64,000 nt of DNA from Planctomycetota bacterium. GTDB lineage: Bacteria; Planctomycetota; UBA8742; UBA2392. The number at the start of each line of letters is the position of its first letter. Positions within the stretch are counted from its first letter, which is position 1. Below the pieces are notes generated by a model. It had not been told where the DNA came from. It saw nothing but the letters and a program-made list of their open reading frames with translations, and searched no databases. Positions 24,776 to 33,114 of the stretch are shown piece after piece. The translations under genes were made by a program, and so were the position numbers. The stretch spans positions 1 through 64,000 of the forward strand of contig JAGQRH010000009.1 in NCBI GenBank assembly GCA_020425605.1, written 5' to 3'.

Positions 24776-25777
24776 ATGGGAAAAACACTAGAGCGGCACC
24801 GCTCCAAACACCCTTCCTCTCACGGTTTCATGGAAAAATCGATCCGGCTGCGCGACAAAGAAGAGGCTTACGCCCTCTTCGGTGAACGTGATCGTCACCT
24901 CAAGATGATCCGCGGCCACTTCGACGTGAAGGTGTTTGCGCGCGATAACAACCTACGCATCGCCGGCAGCGAGCAGAGCGTGCTTGATGCATATGTCGCG
25001 TTGCTGACGCTGATCGAGAAGGTCCGCAAGTACGGGCAGATCCGTACCCAGGACGTCGAAAGCGCACTGCTGCGTCTCGACGCGCCGGATGTTTCCAGCG
25101 ACGGCGAAATCGCGCCGCTCGGGCTCAAGGGCGCCAAGCCCATGACGCCGGGCCAGGCGGCGTACATTGAGGCAATCCAGACAAGCAATGTCGTGTTCGG
25201 CGTCGGGCCGGCCGGCACGGGCAAGACGTTCCTTGCCACGAGCATGGCCGTCGCCGCGCTGATCCATGGCAACGTGAGTAAGCTCGTGCTTGTGCGCCCG
25301 GCCGTTGAAGCCGGCGAAAAGCTCGGCTTTCTGCCCGGCGATTACCAGGCGAAGGTGAACCCGTACCTGCGCCCGATTTTCGACGCGCTGGGTGCAATGC
25401 TGCCGATGCAGCAGATCCAGCGTTACATCGAGCGCGACGTCATCGAGGTTGCGCCGCTGGCCTACATGCGCGGGCGCACGCTGGACCGCGCGTTCATTCT
25501 GCTGGACGAGGCGCAGAACACGACACCAAAGCAGATGCTGATGTTCCTGACGCGTCTCGGGCGTCGCAGCAAGGCGGTGGTGACAGGCGATATCAGCCAG
25601 ACCGACCTGCCGGACGGCCAGCGCTCGGGGCTGGTGGACGTTGTCGATCGCCTCGACGGCGTGGAAGGCGTCAAAGTCTGCCGCCTCGGCAACAGCGACA
25701 TCGTCCGCGACGACATGGTGCAGCGCATCATCGACGCCTACGAAGCCAGCGACGCCAAACGCAACGGCGAGAAGTAG
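24776..25777 (+). CDS. phoH: PhoH-family ATPase
   Basis: A 333-residue PhoH-like protein (PhoH-L/YbeZ type). An N-terminal KH-like part (HFDVKVFARDNNLRIAGSEQSV) is followed by the helicase-like ATPase core with Walker A GPAGTGKT and Walker B ILLDEAQN, plus the GDISQTDLPDGQRSGL motif. YbeZ works with the endoribonuclease YbeY in rRNA maturation; no ybeY gene is in the window, though in many genomes it is the next gene. It ends 14 bases from the convergent TPR gene. Confidence 0.93.
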   Translation: MGKTLERHRSKHPSSHGFMEKSIRLRDKEEAYALFGERDRHLKMIRGHFDVKVFARDNNLRIAGSEQSVLDAYVALLTLIEKVRKYGQIRTQDVESALLRLDAPDVSSDGEIAPLGLKGAKPMTPGQAAYIEAIQTSNVVFGVGPAGTGKTFLATSMAVAALIHGNVSKLVLVRPAVEAGEKLGFLPGDYQAKVNPYLRPIFDALGAMLPMQQIQRYIERDVIEVAPLAYMRGRTLDRAFILLDEAQNTTPKQMLMFLTRLGRRSKAVVTGDISQTDLPDGQRSGLVDVVDRLDGVEGVKVCRLGNSDIVRDDMVQRIIDAYEASDAKRNGEK

Positions 25778-25791
25778 CGCGGTCTGCCGTT

Positions 25792-27426
25792 TCAGGTATC
25801 CGAGTTCAGTGGCGCAACGCGGGCGGTTTCGCAGCTGCGGCGCATTTCTTCTGTAACTTCAGTGATTGCAAGAGTGTCGCCAAGTTCCTTTAGGATCGAC
25901 TCTCCGCGCTGCCAGCGATCACGGGCTGACTGAACGTCGGCAAGCGCCAGGTACAACAGTGCGAAGCGGCAGTTGGCCGTGCCTTCGCCCCGCCTGTCCT
26001 TTACTGCGACGGCGACTTCAATCGCCTCAGTAAATGCCTTCAGGGATTCGTCATGGCGTCCTGATTTGAGATACAACCAGGCCAGCCCGGTCAGCGTCGA
26101 GCCAATCGCCCTGCGATGGTCGGCTTCCCGGTGTGCCGCCATGGCCAGGTTGTAGAGCTGTTCGGCCTCGGCGTAGTTGTGTTTCTGCGACTGGACCTCC
26201 GCGAGTATCTGCAGCACATGGCCTTCTCCGCGCCTGTTCCGAGAAACGCGATAGTGTTCCAGCGCTGAAGTGGCGGCGCGTTCCGCCCCATCCAGATTTT
26301 CGGTCTGTGTGTAGAGTACCGCCAGATTGCCGCGAGCACTGGCCACGCCGTGTGCGTCGCCCAACTCCTGATTTCCGGCGATTGCTTTCAGATAGGTCGG
26401 TTCGGCCAACTCGGTTCTGCCCGTGTACTGGTAAAGAATTGCAAGGTTTCCGAGCACCATGCTTTCGAACCTCTTGTTGCCGACTTCGCGATGAATTTCC
26501 AGCGCCTGCCGGTATAGCTGCTCAGCCCTTTCGTACTGCCCGGTTACCAGGAACGCATTGCCCCAGTTGCCGAGAGTGCAACCTTCCATTTTTCGATTTC
26601 CTGCTGCGCGAAGGCGGATGATTGCTTGTTCATAAAGTCCGGCGGCCTCCTCGTGCTGGCCTGTCTGGTCTTTCAAGAGTGCCAGCCGGCCAAAATCTAC
26701 GCCTTCCCCATTGGCGTTGCCAAGCTCTCGATGAATCGCCAATGATTGCTCAAGTGTTTGAACGGCCAAGGTATGGCGGCCGGTCGCGTGGTAGATGCCG
26801 GCGAGATTCCCAAGCATTTCTCCCTGAGTGCGCCGATCCCCCGCCTCTCCGCAGATGGAGGCAGTTTCGGCCATTGTCTTTTCGGCAAGCTCGTACCGTC
26901 CGGTGTCCATGTACAGGACGGCGAGGTCTCCCATCGCCCAGCCGTAGAGCCTTCGATCGCCTGCCTTCTGCTGCTCGGTCATTGCTTCCAGCGCTGCTTC
27001 TTCGGCTAGCGCAGTCTGGCCGGATCGGGCGAGTGCCGCGCTCATGCGCCTCAGTGCTTCACCGCGCTTTCCGCCAACGGAGATTTCCGCCAGCTCTCGC
27101 CATTTCAGGTGTTCATCCTTGTGCCAGTTTCGCCTGGCGTGAAAGGCGGCCCGGTGCAGATACATGCGCCTCGAGTCGACAAGATGTTCGCCTGCCGCCT
27201 GCGCATGGCGGCAGAGTTCTAAAGCGATGTCATCGGTTGCGTGGGGTACAAATCGGCCATCCGGTGGCGGTGGGTCCGGTGCTCGGCCGCCGAATGCCGC
27301 TTCGATCAGGTGGAATGCAAGCTCGTGCAGCCTGGAGCGGTCGGCGGGCAGCTGCAAGTCATAGGCCGCGTCGCGCAGGAGCGCGTGGCGGAACAGGTAG
27401 GCATGTTCGGCTGAGAGTTGGGGCAC
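25792..27426 (-). CDS. TPR-repeat protein resembling the C-terminal half of an AAA/adenylate-cyclase-type protein
   Basis: A 544-residue protein. The start reads EHAYLFRHALLRDAAYDLQLPADR, which is the segment that normally follows an ATPase domain in SARP/MalT-type or kinase-AAA-TPR proteins. The rest is about nine to ten MalT-like TPRs of 40 residues (for example LGNLAILYQYTGRTELAEPTYLKAI). No ATPase or cyclase domain precedes it: upstream of ATG 27426 is the gene-free interval. It may be a genuine stand-alone scaffold or the surviving C-terminal part of a longer ancestor. Confidence 0.78.
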   Translation of the reverse strand: MPQLSAEHAYLFRHALLRDAAYDLQLPADRSRLHELAFHLIEAAFGGRAPDPPPPDGRFVPHATDDIALELCRHAQAAGEHLVDSRRMYLHRAAFHARRNWHKDEHLKWRELAEISVGGKRGEALRRMSAALARSGQTALAEEAALEAMTEQQKAGDRRLYGWAMGDLAVLYMDTGRYELAEKTMAETASICGEAGDRRTQGEMLGNLAGIYHATGRHTLAVQTLEQSLAIHRELGNANGEGVDFGRLALLKDQTGQHEEAAGLYEQAIIRLRAAGNRKMEGCTLGNWGNAFLVTGQYERAEQLYRQALEIHREVGNKRFESMVLGNLAILYQYTGRTELAEPTYLKAIAGNQELGDAHGVASARGNLAVLYTQTENLDGAERAATSALEHYRVSRNRRGEGHVLQILAEVQSQKHNYAEAEQLYNLAMAAHREADHRRAIGSTLTGLAWLYLKSGRHDESLKAFTEAIEVAVAVKDRRGEGTANCRFALLYLALADVQSARDRWQRGESILKELGDTLAITEVTEEMRRSCETARVAPLNSDT

Positions 27427-27640
27427 CTGCGCAGCTTAGCTGGTAGGTCGGCAAAGGCATAGTTGTCCCCATCTCAACTATCCGCTGACACCGTTGGACA
27501 AGGGGCTTTGAGGCGATATCTAGCCTCCTGTGCAGCGCGGTGATGCAGCACCGGGTTGAGGGTGATGGGCCTGCAAGCTCGTTACCCGGGATTGGCCTGG
27601 CGCCTTGAGCGCAAGGAAAACAGAAGGCGAGAGTCATCTG

Positions 27641-27652
27641 TTGACCGGTCAA
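27641..27652. promoter_or_regulatory. TTGACNNGTCAA palindrome in the gene-free interval
   Basis: TTGACCGGTCAA, a perfect 12-base palindrome of the same form as those at 17977, 40034 and 41800. Here it lies inside the candidate ncRNA region. Confidence 0.4.
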
Positions 27653-27803
27653 GCCTTATCGGGGTCGACCCCGAGCAACCGCCATCTGGTCGAGAGACCG
27701 GGACGTGAAAAGGGAATAGTCGCCCCGATCGCGTATGAGTGGAAGGCTGTTTCCACGACGCAGGCCACTGGACAACTCTTTGGGCGTCACAACCCAGAGG
27801 CAC

Positions 27804-27829
27804 AAAGCCCTCGCTCGCGGGGGCTTTTT
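27804..27829 (+). terminator. Intrinsic terminator without an upstream protein gene
   Basis: Ten-base stem AAAGCCCTCG/CGGGGGCTTT (27804-27813 with 27818-27827, one G-T pair), CTCG loop and a T5 run. Nothing coding on the plus strand precedes it for over 1.5 kb, so it should end a non-coding transcript. Confidence 0.8.
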
Positions 27830-28139
27830 GATTGCGCGTGCGGCGAACACCTGATGGAGGTACGCGGGTGTCTTCCGATCACATGGTGAACGGTATTTGC
27901 AAACATTGTTCGCAAGATTTCGGGTCTGGTGTGCAATCGCTGCGATACTTGAAAGCACAGCAAGTGCATGGAGTTAGGACGTGCCGCTGAGCAAGGATGT
28001 CTGAATACTGCGGCTCCGGGGCAATGGCTCAGCTGTTTCACAAGGAATACGGTTTGCAGAATTTGAAGTTCGAAGTAAAACCGCACAGCGAATTATGCGA
28101 CATAAACTAAAAGCAGCACGCTCCGCCAAAACGCGCGAC

Positions 28140-28160
28140 ACGGGCATGACCTTTGCCCGT
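28140..28160. other. Inverted repeat in the gene-free interval before trmB-like gene
   Basis: ACGGGCA (28140-28146) pairs with TGCCCGT (28154-28160) around a 7-base loop. The surrounding 27830-28271 bases are otherwise featureless apart from the inverted repeat at 28219. Function unknown. Confidence 0.35.
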
Positions 28161-28218
28161 CAGGAAGGACCGCGCACCCCGCTAAACGAGTGAATTGCAG
28201 CGTGAGAATACCGGCTAC

Positions 28219-28241
28219 CTCGGGACAATTTATGACCCGAG
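28219..28241. promoter_or_regulatory. Inverted repeat upstream of the TrmB-like regulator
   Basis: CTCGGG (28219-28224) and CCCGAG (28236-28241) flank an A/T-rich centre, 30 bases before the start of the regulator gene. Position and shape fit an autoregulatory operator or an attenuating hairpin; unproven. Confidence 0.35.
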
Positions 28242-28271
28242 ACACTGTGTGTTTTTACGTTGGAGATCACC

Positions 28272-29081
28272 GTGAACCGCGACGAGTGGGTTCAGAAGCT
28301 TAAGAAAATGGGCCTCAGCGGGTACGAGGCACAGGTCTATCTCGCACTGCTTGGCGAAACACGTGCGCCGGCCTCTCGCGTCGTCCGCAAGTCGGGTGTT
28401 CCCCAAAGCAAAGTCTACGGCGCGCTGAGCAGCCTGGTTGAGCGTGGGTTCGCTGAGCAGGTACTCGGCGACGTGAAGCTCTATCGTGGCATCCCGCCGC
28501 AGCAGGCATTCGAAAACTACCGTCGCAGCGTCGAGGACTCGCTGACTGAGTCCCTCGCTGATATGAAAGAGCTCGGCGCCAAGGCGCCTGATGCTCCGAC
28601 CGACGACCCGGGAAGTCTCGGAATCCGACTTGTTCGTTCCGGCCAGATCGTCGGCGTTGTCGAAGACGCGTTCGACACTGTAGAGGAAGAGCTGATCATC
28701 GCAGTCCGTGCGCCCATGGTAATGGGTCCGGATACAGCGACCGACAAGCGCATGATTGAGCGCGGCGTTCGCCTGCGCTATCTGATCGACGAAGAAATCC
28801 TGCATGACGCGGTTTACGGGCCGCAAGTCGTCCAAAACGCGGAAGAATTGGGCGAAAGTGTGCGTTTTGTTAAAGATGTGCCGCTGCGCTTCATGATCAC
28901 CGACGGCAAGGCCGCCATGATCGAGCTCGCTGAAGAGGACAACTCGACGATGGGCCTCGTGGTTCCGAACCGAGGACTCGCCGAGAACATGAGGGTCCTG
29001 TTCGACGGGCTATGGGCGCAGGCGAAGACGATTGACCAGCTGCCGTCCGAACTCAGGCAGCCGGAGGCAGCACAAGGATAG
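28272..29081 (+). CDS. TrmB-family transcriptional regulator
   Basis: A 269-residue protein of the TrmB family (sugar-sensing regulators, mostly archaeal). The N-terminal winged helix has YEAQVYLALLGETRAPASRVVRKSGVPQSKVYGALSSLVERGF; a coiled linker follows (about residues 80-105), then the regulatory domain starting IRLVRSGQIVGVVEDAF and ending EDNSTMGLVVPNRGLAENM. I chose GTG 28272 because GGAG lies seven bases upstream; a TTG four codons earlier overlaps that site. It is 80 bases ahead of the first giant surface-protein gene, which it may control. Confidence 0.88.
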   Translation: MNRDEWVQKLKKMGLSGYEAQVYLALLGETRAPASRVVRKSGVPQSKVYGALSSLVERGFAEQVLGDVKLYRGIPPQQAFENYRRSVEDSLTESLADMKELGAKAPDAPTDDPGSLGIRLVRSGQIVGVVEDAFDTVEEELIIAVRAPMVMGPDTATDKRMIERGVRLRYLIDEEILHDAVYGPQVVQNAEELGESVRFVKDVPLRFMITDGKAAMIELAEEDNSTMGLVVPNRGLAENMRVLFDGLWAQAKTIDQLPSELRQPEAAQG

Positions 29082-29161
29082 CGTGCTTGGGGGCCGGTAT
29101 CCTTGAGCCCGGCTGCGTGGGGCGGCCGGGCGTCAGCAACAAAGTCAGGTGCGGAGAACTT

Positions 29162-32100
29162 ATGTCTTTATCGGGAATGACAGGGCGCGTGTGCGTCCTG
29201 GTGGCGCTTACATTGATGTTTGCGGCAGGCCTGTCGGCGCAGCCGCCGTACAGCGGCTACGCGAACTCGGTCTACACCAATACCGGTGTTACGGGCGACT
29301 GGGTTTCCAGCATGTGGCTGAAGCAGGGCTCGACCACGCTGATGCAGAACATCGGTCAGCCCGAATCGTCGTCAGACAACGTTTACTGGAGCGCAATTAC
29401 TCCCGCACAGCTTGCGCCGGGAACGCAGTACACGCTGCAGCTGCAAACCGGGAATGCGACTTGGTCCGAAGGCCTGATGGCCTGGATCGACTACAACAAT
29501 GACGGCGACTTTACGGATACCGGCGAGGCGATTGGTTACTACCCGTCGCAAGTGACCAGCTCGACCGTGGCTTCGATCAACTTTACCCCACCGTCCACTG
29601 CGTCCGGTTTCGTACGTATGCGCATACGTTGCGTGTACTACGTTACTCCGCCGTTTGATCCAGTTACCAGCCAGAGCTACGGGCAGACTGATGACTACCT
29701 CTTGAACCTTGGGTTCTCCATCACAACACCGTCGCCGCTGCCGTCGGCCGCACAGAACAGCGCGTACAACAAGACCATTCAGGCTGCGAACGGTACGACA
29801 CCCTACACCTGGAACACCGCCAGCATCACTGGACTCCCCAGCGGCATTACGGCCGCACAGGTCGGCGACGACCTGGTGCTTTCAGGCATGCCCACGATGT
29901 CGACCACTGTCGGGCAATACAACTTCACCGTCAGTGTCACCGACAGCGCCGCCAAGCAGGCGCAAAAGGCGTACGTGCTGAATGTGGTGCCTCCACCGGC
30001 ATCCATGCCGTTCCTGGATACGTTCACCAATTCCAATCTTGGCTGGCAGTTGGGAACGACTTGGTCGATCAATACTGCGTCCGCGTTTGCGCCAACGTCG
30101 TCCCCGCCGCGCAGCGAGCCGGGCACTGACGCCACTCCTACTTCCACGGACAACAAGATACTTGGTGACACCATTGGCGGCGACTACACCGCCAGCCTGG
30201 GCAGCACGTACTACGCGATATCGCCGATTGTTAACTGCACCTCGGCTTCCACGGTGCGTGTGCGGTTCTGGCGTTGGCTGGGCTGCTCGATCGGAAGCAC
30301 GGCCTCCATTGAAGTCACCAACAACGGTTCGACCTGGACTCCGGTTTGGTCCAGCACGCAGGGTTCTTCGCAGACTACGATCCGCGACACGGCGTGGACG
30401 TCTGTCTATTACGACATCACAGCCGTTGCTGCCGGCAGTGCTTCGGTCCAGGTTCGGTTCGGAATTGGTCCAACCAGCTCGACGGTCCATACAGGCTGGT
30501 GCATCGACGACTTCCAAATTGAGGAGCCAGGCCCGGATCTCGAAGTTCGCGAAGGCGGTGCCACTGGCACGCTGATCACGGACGATCAAGCCGTTGGTGG
30601 GCTGCGTGACTTTGGCCAGGTGAATGTCAGTGTGCAGTCGGCTCCACTCACTATCGCGATGACGAACGTCGGCCCCACGCCGATCGACGTCAGTAGCGGC
30701 ATCACCAAGAGCGGCGCGGACCCCAATGATTTCTACATCAATGCGGGCGGCTTCCCGTCAAGTATAGCGGTAGGCCAGACGGCGACTTTCGAAGTTAAGT
30801 TCTACCGAGTTACGGTTGGAGTCAGCACGGCGAAGCTTTCGATCGCCCACAATGCGTCCGGCTCTGGCACGACACCCTTTGAAATCAACCTACGGGGCGA
30901 GGCCATTCAACCGCTTCCCGTGATTGAAGTTCGCCTCAGCTCGGTGACCGGCACAATGATCCCGCACCAGGACCCGGCGACGGGGACGATCCGCGATTTC
31001 GGAAACCAGGACGTCAGCGCCGGCCCCACTGCAGCAATCACAATCTTCATCCTGAATACCGGCACGGGGAATCTCGGACTTTCTACTCCGGTTATGGGTG
31101 GCACCTGGTGGAACCAGTACGTGATCACCGCGACCGGTATGCCCAGTCAGCTGGCGCCCGGGGCAAGCACCAGTTTCACAGTTGCTTTTGACCCGACGAG
31201 CGTTGGCGTGAAAGACGCCTTCGTGCAGATTCCGCACACGGATTCAACGCAACAGACGCCGTATGAGGTACCGGTGCTCGGCAACGGCACTTCACCCGGC
31301 CCGACACTGAATCTGACCGAAGGCAGCGCCACTGGCCCGTCCTTTGCGCACAATGCACCGGCGGCTAACGGACGGGACTTCGGTTTCATGCTGGTCTCAG
31401 CGGGTGCGACATCGCCGCTCACCATCAGTGTCAACAACACGGGTACGGGCACGCTTACGCTCGGCACGCCGGCACTGGGCGGTACCGACCCCGGCGAGTT
31501 TGTTCTGAACCTCACCGGCTTCACGACGTCGGTTGCGCCCGCGGCATCCACAACTTTTACCGTCGCATTTGACCCGTCAAGTGCGGGCCAGAAGGATGCC
31601 ACAATCACGTTCACGCACAATGACACCAACACCACCAGCCCGTTCATCATCAACGTAACCGGCAATGGCACACTTACGTCTGGCGTAGTGTCGCTGCGAG
31701 AGACCAATGCCACCGGCGCTGCGCTCGCGAATCCTGCGCCGGCGACGGGTGTCCTCAACTTTGGCGGTTGGGACATCAACTCGGGACCATCACCCGCCGC
31801 GACAGTGTATGTCGAAAACACCGGCACAGGCCCGCTGACGGTTGGTACGCCGGTGTTCAACCCGGCCTCGACTGATTTCCAGCTCCAGACCACCGGGTTC
31901 GCCGGAGTGCTCGCTGTGGGTGCAAGCGCGACGTTCTCGATCACGTTCGATCCGTCGACGATTAGCGCGGGCTTGACTGCTGTTATCGAGTTCGCACACG
32001 ACGACCCAACCACGGGAACGCCGTTTGTTCTGAATGTGACCGGCGACGGCATCCTGAATTCGCCGCTCGTGCAGGTGCACGAGGGCTCTGCGGGCGGCCC

Positions 32101-32848
32101 GAACGTCGCCAGCAGTGCGGCAGCTGCGGTAGGCAGCGGACGCGACTGCGGCTCGATCAACGTAGCAGCCGGAGCTACAGCCCCGATCACGCTCTTCATT
32201 GTCAATGGCGGTACGCTTAACATGAACGTCGGTACGCCTGTGCTGACCGGCGTAAATGCCGCGGACTTCACCCTAAACACAGGTGGGTTCACCGCCGTGG
32301 TTCCGCCAGGTGGCGGGGCGACCGTATCCGTCACTTTCGACCCGACGCTGGGTGGCATGAAGGACGCACAGATCGAGTTCACGCACGACGACTCGACGCA
32401 GCCCAGCCCGTTCATTGTTCCGCTGATTGGTACTGCAGTCGATCCGTCCGGTGTCATGATCACGACGACTTCCATCCCGGGCGGCGCGGCCGGTACGCTC
32501 TACGAGCCGCTTACATTCACGGCCGTGCAGGGCAGCGCGCCGTACACATGGTCGCTGTACACCGGCAACATTCCGCCGGGCATGGCGATCACGCCTGCGG
32601 GTGTATTGCAGGGCACGCCAACAGGCTACGGCGGGCAATTCAAGTTCCGCGTTCGAGTGACCGATGCGACGGGCGCTACGAACGAGAAGCTGTTTGCCAT
32701 GACTGTGATCAGCAGTCTTGTCGGGCGTGGCCAGGCAAAGGGCGGTGGTTGTGCCTCAGGCAGCGATGCCGGCGTGCCGCTGGCACTGCTGGGAATTCTG
32801 GCGTTCCTGGCGATGGGTGTACGATTCCACAGCCGCAAACGTGCCTAG
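29162..32848 (+). CDS. Giant secreted surface protein with choice-of-anchor D repeats and C-terminal anchor signal (copy 1)
   Basis: A 1228-residue exported protein. After a signal peptide (cut near LSAQPP) come a GEVED-type domain (AWIDYNNDGDFTDTGE ... YGQTDDYLLNLGF), a putative Ig domain of the He_PIG kind, a jelly-roll-like segment ending CIDDFQIEEPGPD, five choice-of-anchor D repeats of about 110-115 residues (each with a xTG...RDFG...xAG start and a TxTVAFDPxxxGxKDA core), a second Ig domain and a tail GRGQAKGGGCASG followed by a membrane helix and RKRA. The tail has the Cys-helix-Arg plan of sorting signals such as MYXO-CTERM. GGAG stands six bases before ATG. Probably a cell-surface adhesin or matrix protein. 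Confidence 0.85.
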   Translation: MSLSGMTGRVCVLVALTLMFAAGLSAQPPYSGYANSVYTNTGVTGDWVSSMWLKQGSTTLMQNIGQPESSSDNVYWSAITPAQLAPGTQYTLQLQTGNATWSEGLMAWIDYNNDGDFTDTGEAIGYYPSQVTSSTVASINFTPPSTASGFVRMRIRCVYYVTPPFDPVTSQSYGQTDDYLLNLGFSITTPSPLPSAAQNSAYNKTIQAANGTTPYTWNTASITGLPSGITAAQVGDDLVLSGMPTMSTTVGQYNFTVSVTDSAAKQAQKAYVLNVVPPPASMPFLDTFTNSNLGWQLGTTWSINTASAFAPTSSPPRSEPGTDATPTSTDNKILGDTIGGDYTASLGSTYYAISPIVNCTSASTVRVRFWRWLGCSIGSTASIEVTNNGSTWTPVWSSTQGSSQTTIRDTAWTSVYYDITAVAAGSASVQVRFGIGPTSSTVHTGWCIDDFQIEEPGPDLEVREGGATGTLITDDQAVGGLRDFGQVNVSVQSAPLTIAMTNVGPTPIDVSSGITKSGADPNDFYINAGGFPSSIAVGQTATFEVKFYRVTVGVSTAKLSIAHNASGSGTTPFEINLRGEAIQPLPVIEVRLSSVTGTMIPHQDPATGTIRDFGNQDVSAGPTAAITIFILNTGTGNLGLSTPVMGGTWWNQYVITATGMPSQLAPGASTSFTVAFDPTSVGVKDAFVQIPHTDSTQQTPYEVPVLGNGTSPGPTLNLTEGSATGPSFAHNAPAANGRDFGFMLVSAGATSPLTISVNNTGTGTLTLGTPALGGTDPGEFVLNLTGFTTSVAPAASTTFTVAFDPSSAGQKDATITFTHNDTNTTSPFIINVTGNGTLTSGVVSLRETNATGAALANPAPATGVLNFGGWDINSGPSPAATVYVENTGTGPLTVGTPVFNPASTDFQLQTTGFAGVLAVGASATFSITFDPSTISAGLTAVIEFAHDDPTTGTPFVLNVTGDGILNSPLVQVHEGSAGGPNVASSAAAAVGSGRDCGSINVAAGATAPITLFIVNGGTLNMNVGTPVLTGVNAADFTLNTGGFTAVVPPGGGATVSVTFDPTLGGMKDAQIEFTHDDSTQPSPFIVPLIGTAVDPSGVMITTTSIPGGAAGTLYEPLTFTAVQGSAPYTWSLYTGNIPPGMAITPAGVLQGTPTGYGGQFKFRVRVTDATGATNEKLFAMTVISSLVGRGQAKGGGCASGSDAGVPLALLGILAFLAMGVRFHSRKRA

Positions 32849-32866
32849 ACTGTCACGAGAAAAACC

Positions 32867-32898
32867 AAACAACCCGCCGTAAGTACGGCGGGTTGTTT
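32867..32898 (+). terminator. Strong intrinsic terminator after surface-protein copy 1
   Basis: Perfect 14-base stem (AAACAACCCGCCGT arm, 32867-32880 with 32885-32898), AAGT loop, then GATTTAGG. The following 216 bases up to the second copy hold no gene; a CAACCAC/GTGGTTG inverted repeat lies at 33025 and 33070. Confidence 0.9.
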
Positions 32899-33114
32899 GA
32901 TTTAGGTCCAGTCAACAGCGCGGATGCAGACTAATACATTCCGGCAAGAAAAAGTGTTTGTGTAAGTCCGGTGAGTGGTTAAGCTTGTACCTGCGTAGAA
33001 GCCGTTCAAAAGAGGTCGGTTCTTCAACCACGCTATGCCGCGGACGTGGAGGCTCGTCCAGGCAAAGTTGTGGTTGGGTGAGTTAACGAACCGCAGTCCT
33101 GGGAGGAGACTGAA

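Larger units (their letters stand above)
27530..27829 (+). ncRNA. Candidate structured non-coding RNA ending in an intrinsic terminator
   Basis: The interval 27427-28271 has no convincing protein gene. Within it, the stretch up to 27829 is dense in short hairpins: CCTTG-AGCG-CAAGG (about 27602-27615), the palindrome TCGGGGTCGACCCCGA (27659-27674), CTGGTC-GAGA-GACCGG (GNRA loop, about 27686), GTGGAA/TTCCAC (about 27739-27756), and it ends in a textbook terminator at 27804. I tested by eye for RNase P, tmRNA, SRP and 6S conserved blocks and found none. The 5' end is a guess. Confidence 0.45.

Noticed and set aside
25778..25791. A ybeY gene after phoH
   Set aside because: The expected neighbour is absent; the next gene is convergent and only 14 bases away.
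27690..27830. Cobalamin riboswitch
   Set aside because: AGGGAA and GCCACTG occur, but the order and the remaining conserved blocks are absent and no B12-related gene follows.
27605..27958. Open frames of 94-100 codons in the gene-free interval
   Set aside because: They cross hairpins and a terminator, have no ribosome sites and no family; the RNA reading fits better.
31569..31580. A fifth TTGACNNGTCAA match
   Set aside because: It lies inside a repeat of the surface protein and codes for FDPSS, so it follows from the protein repeat.
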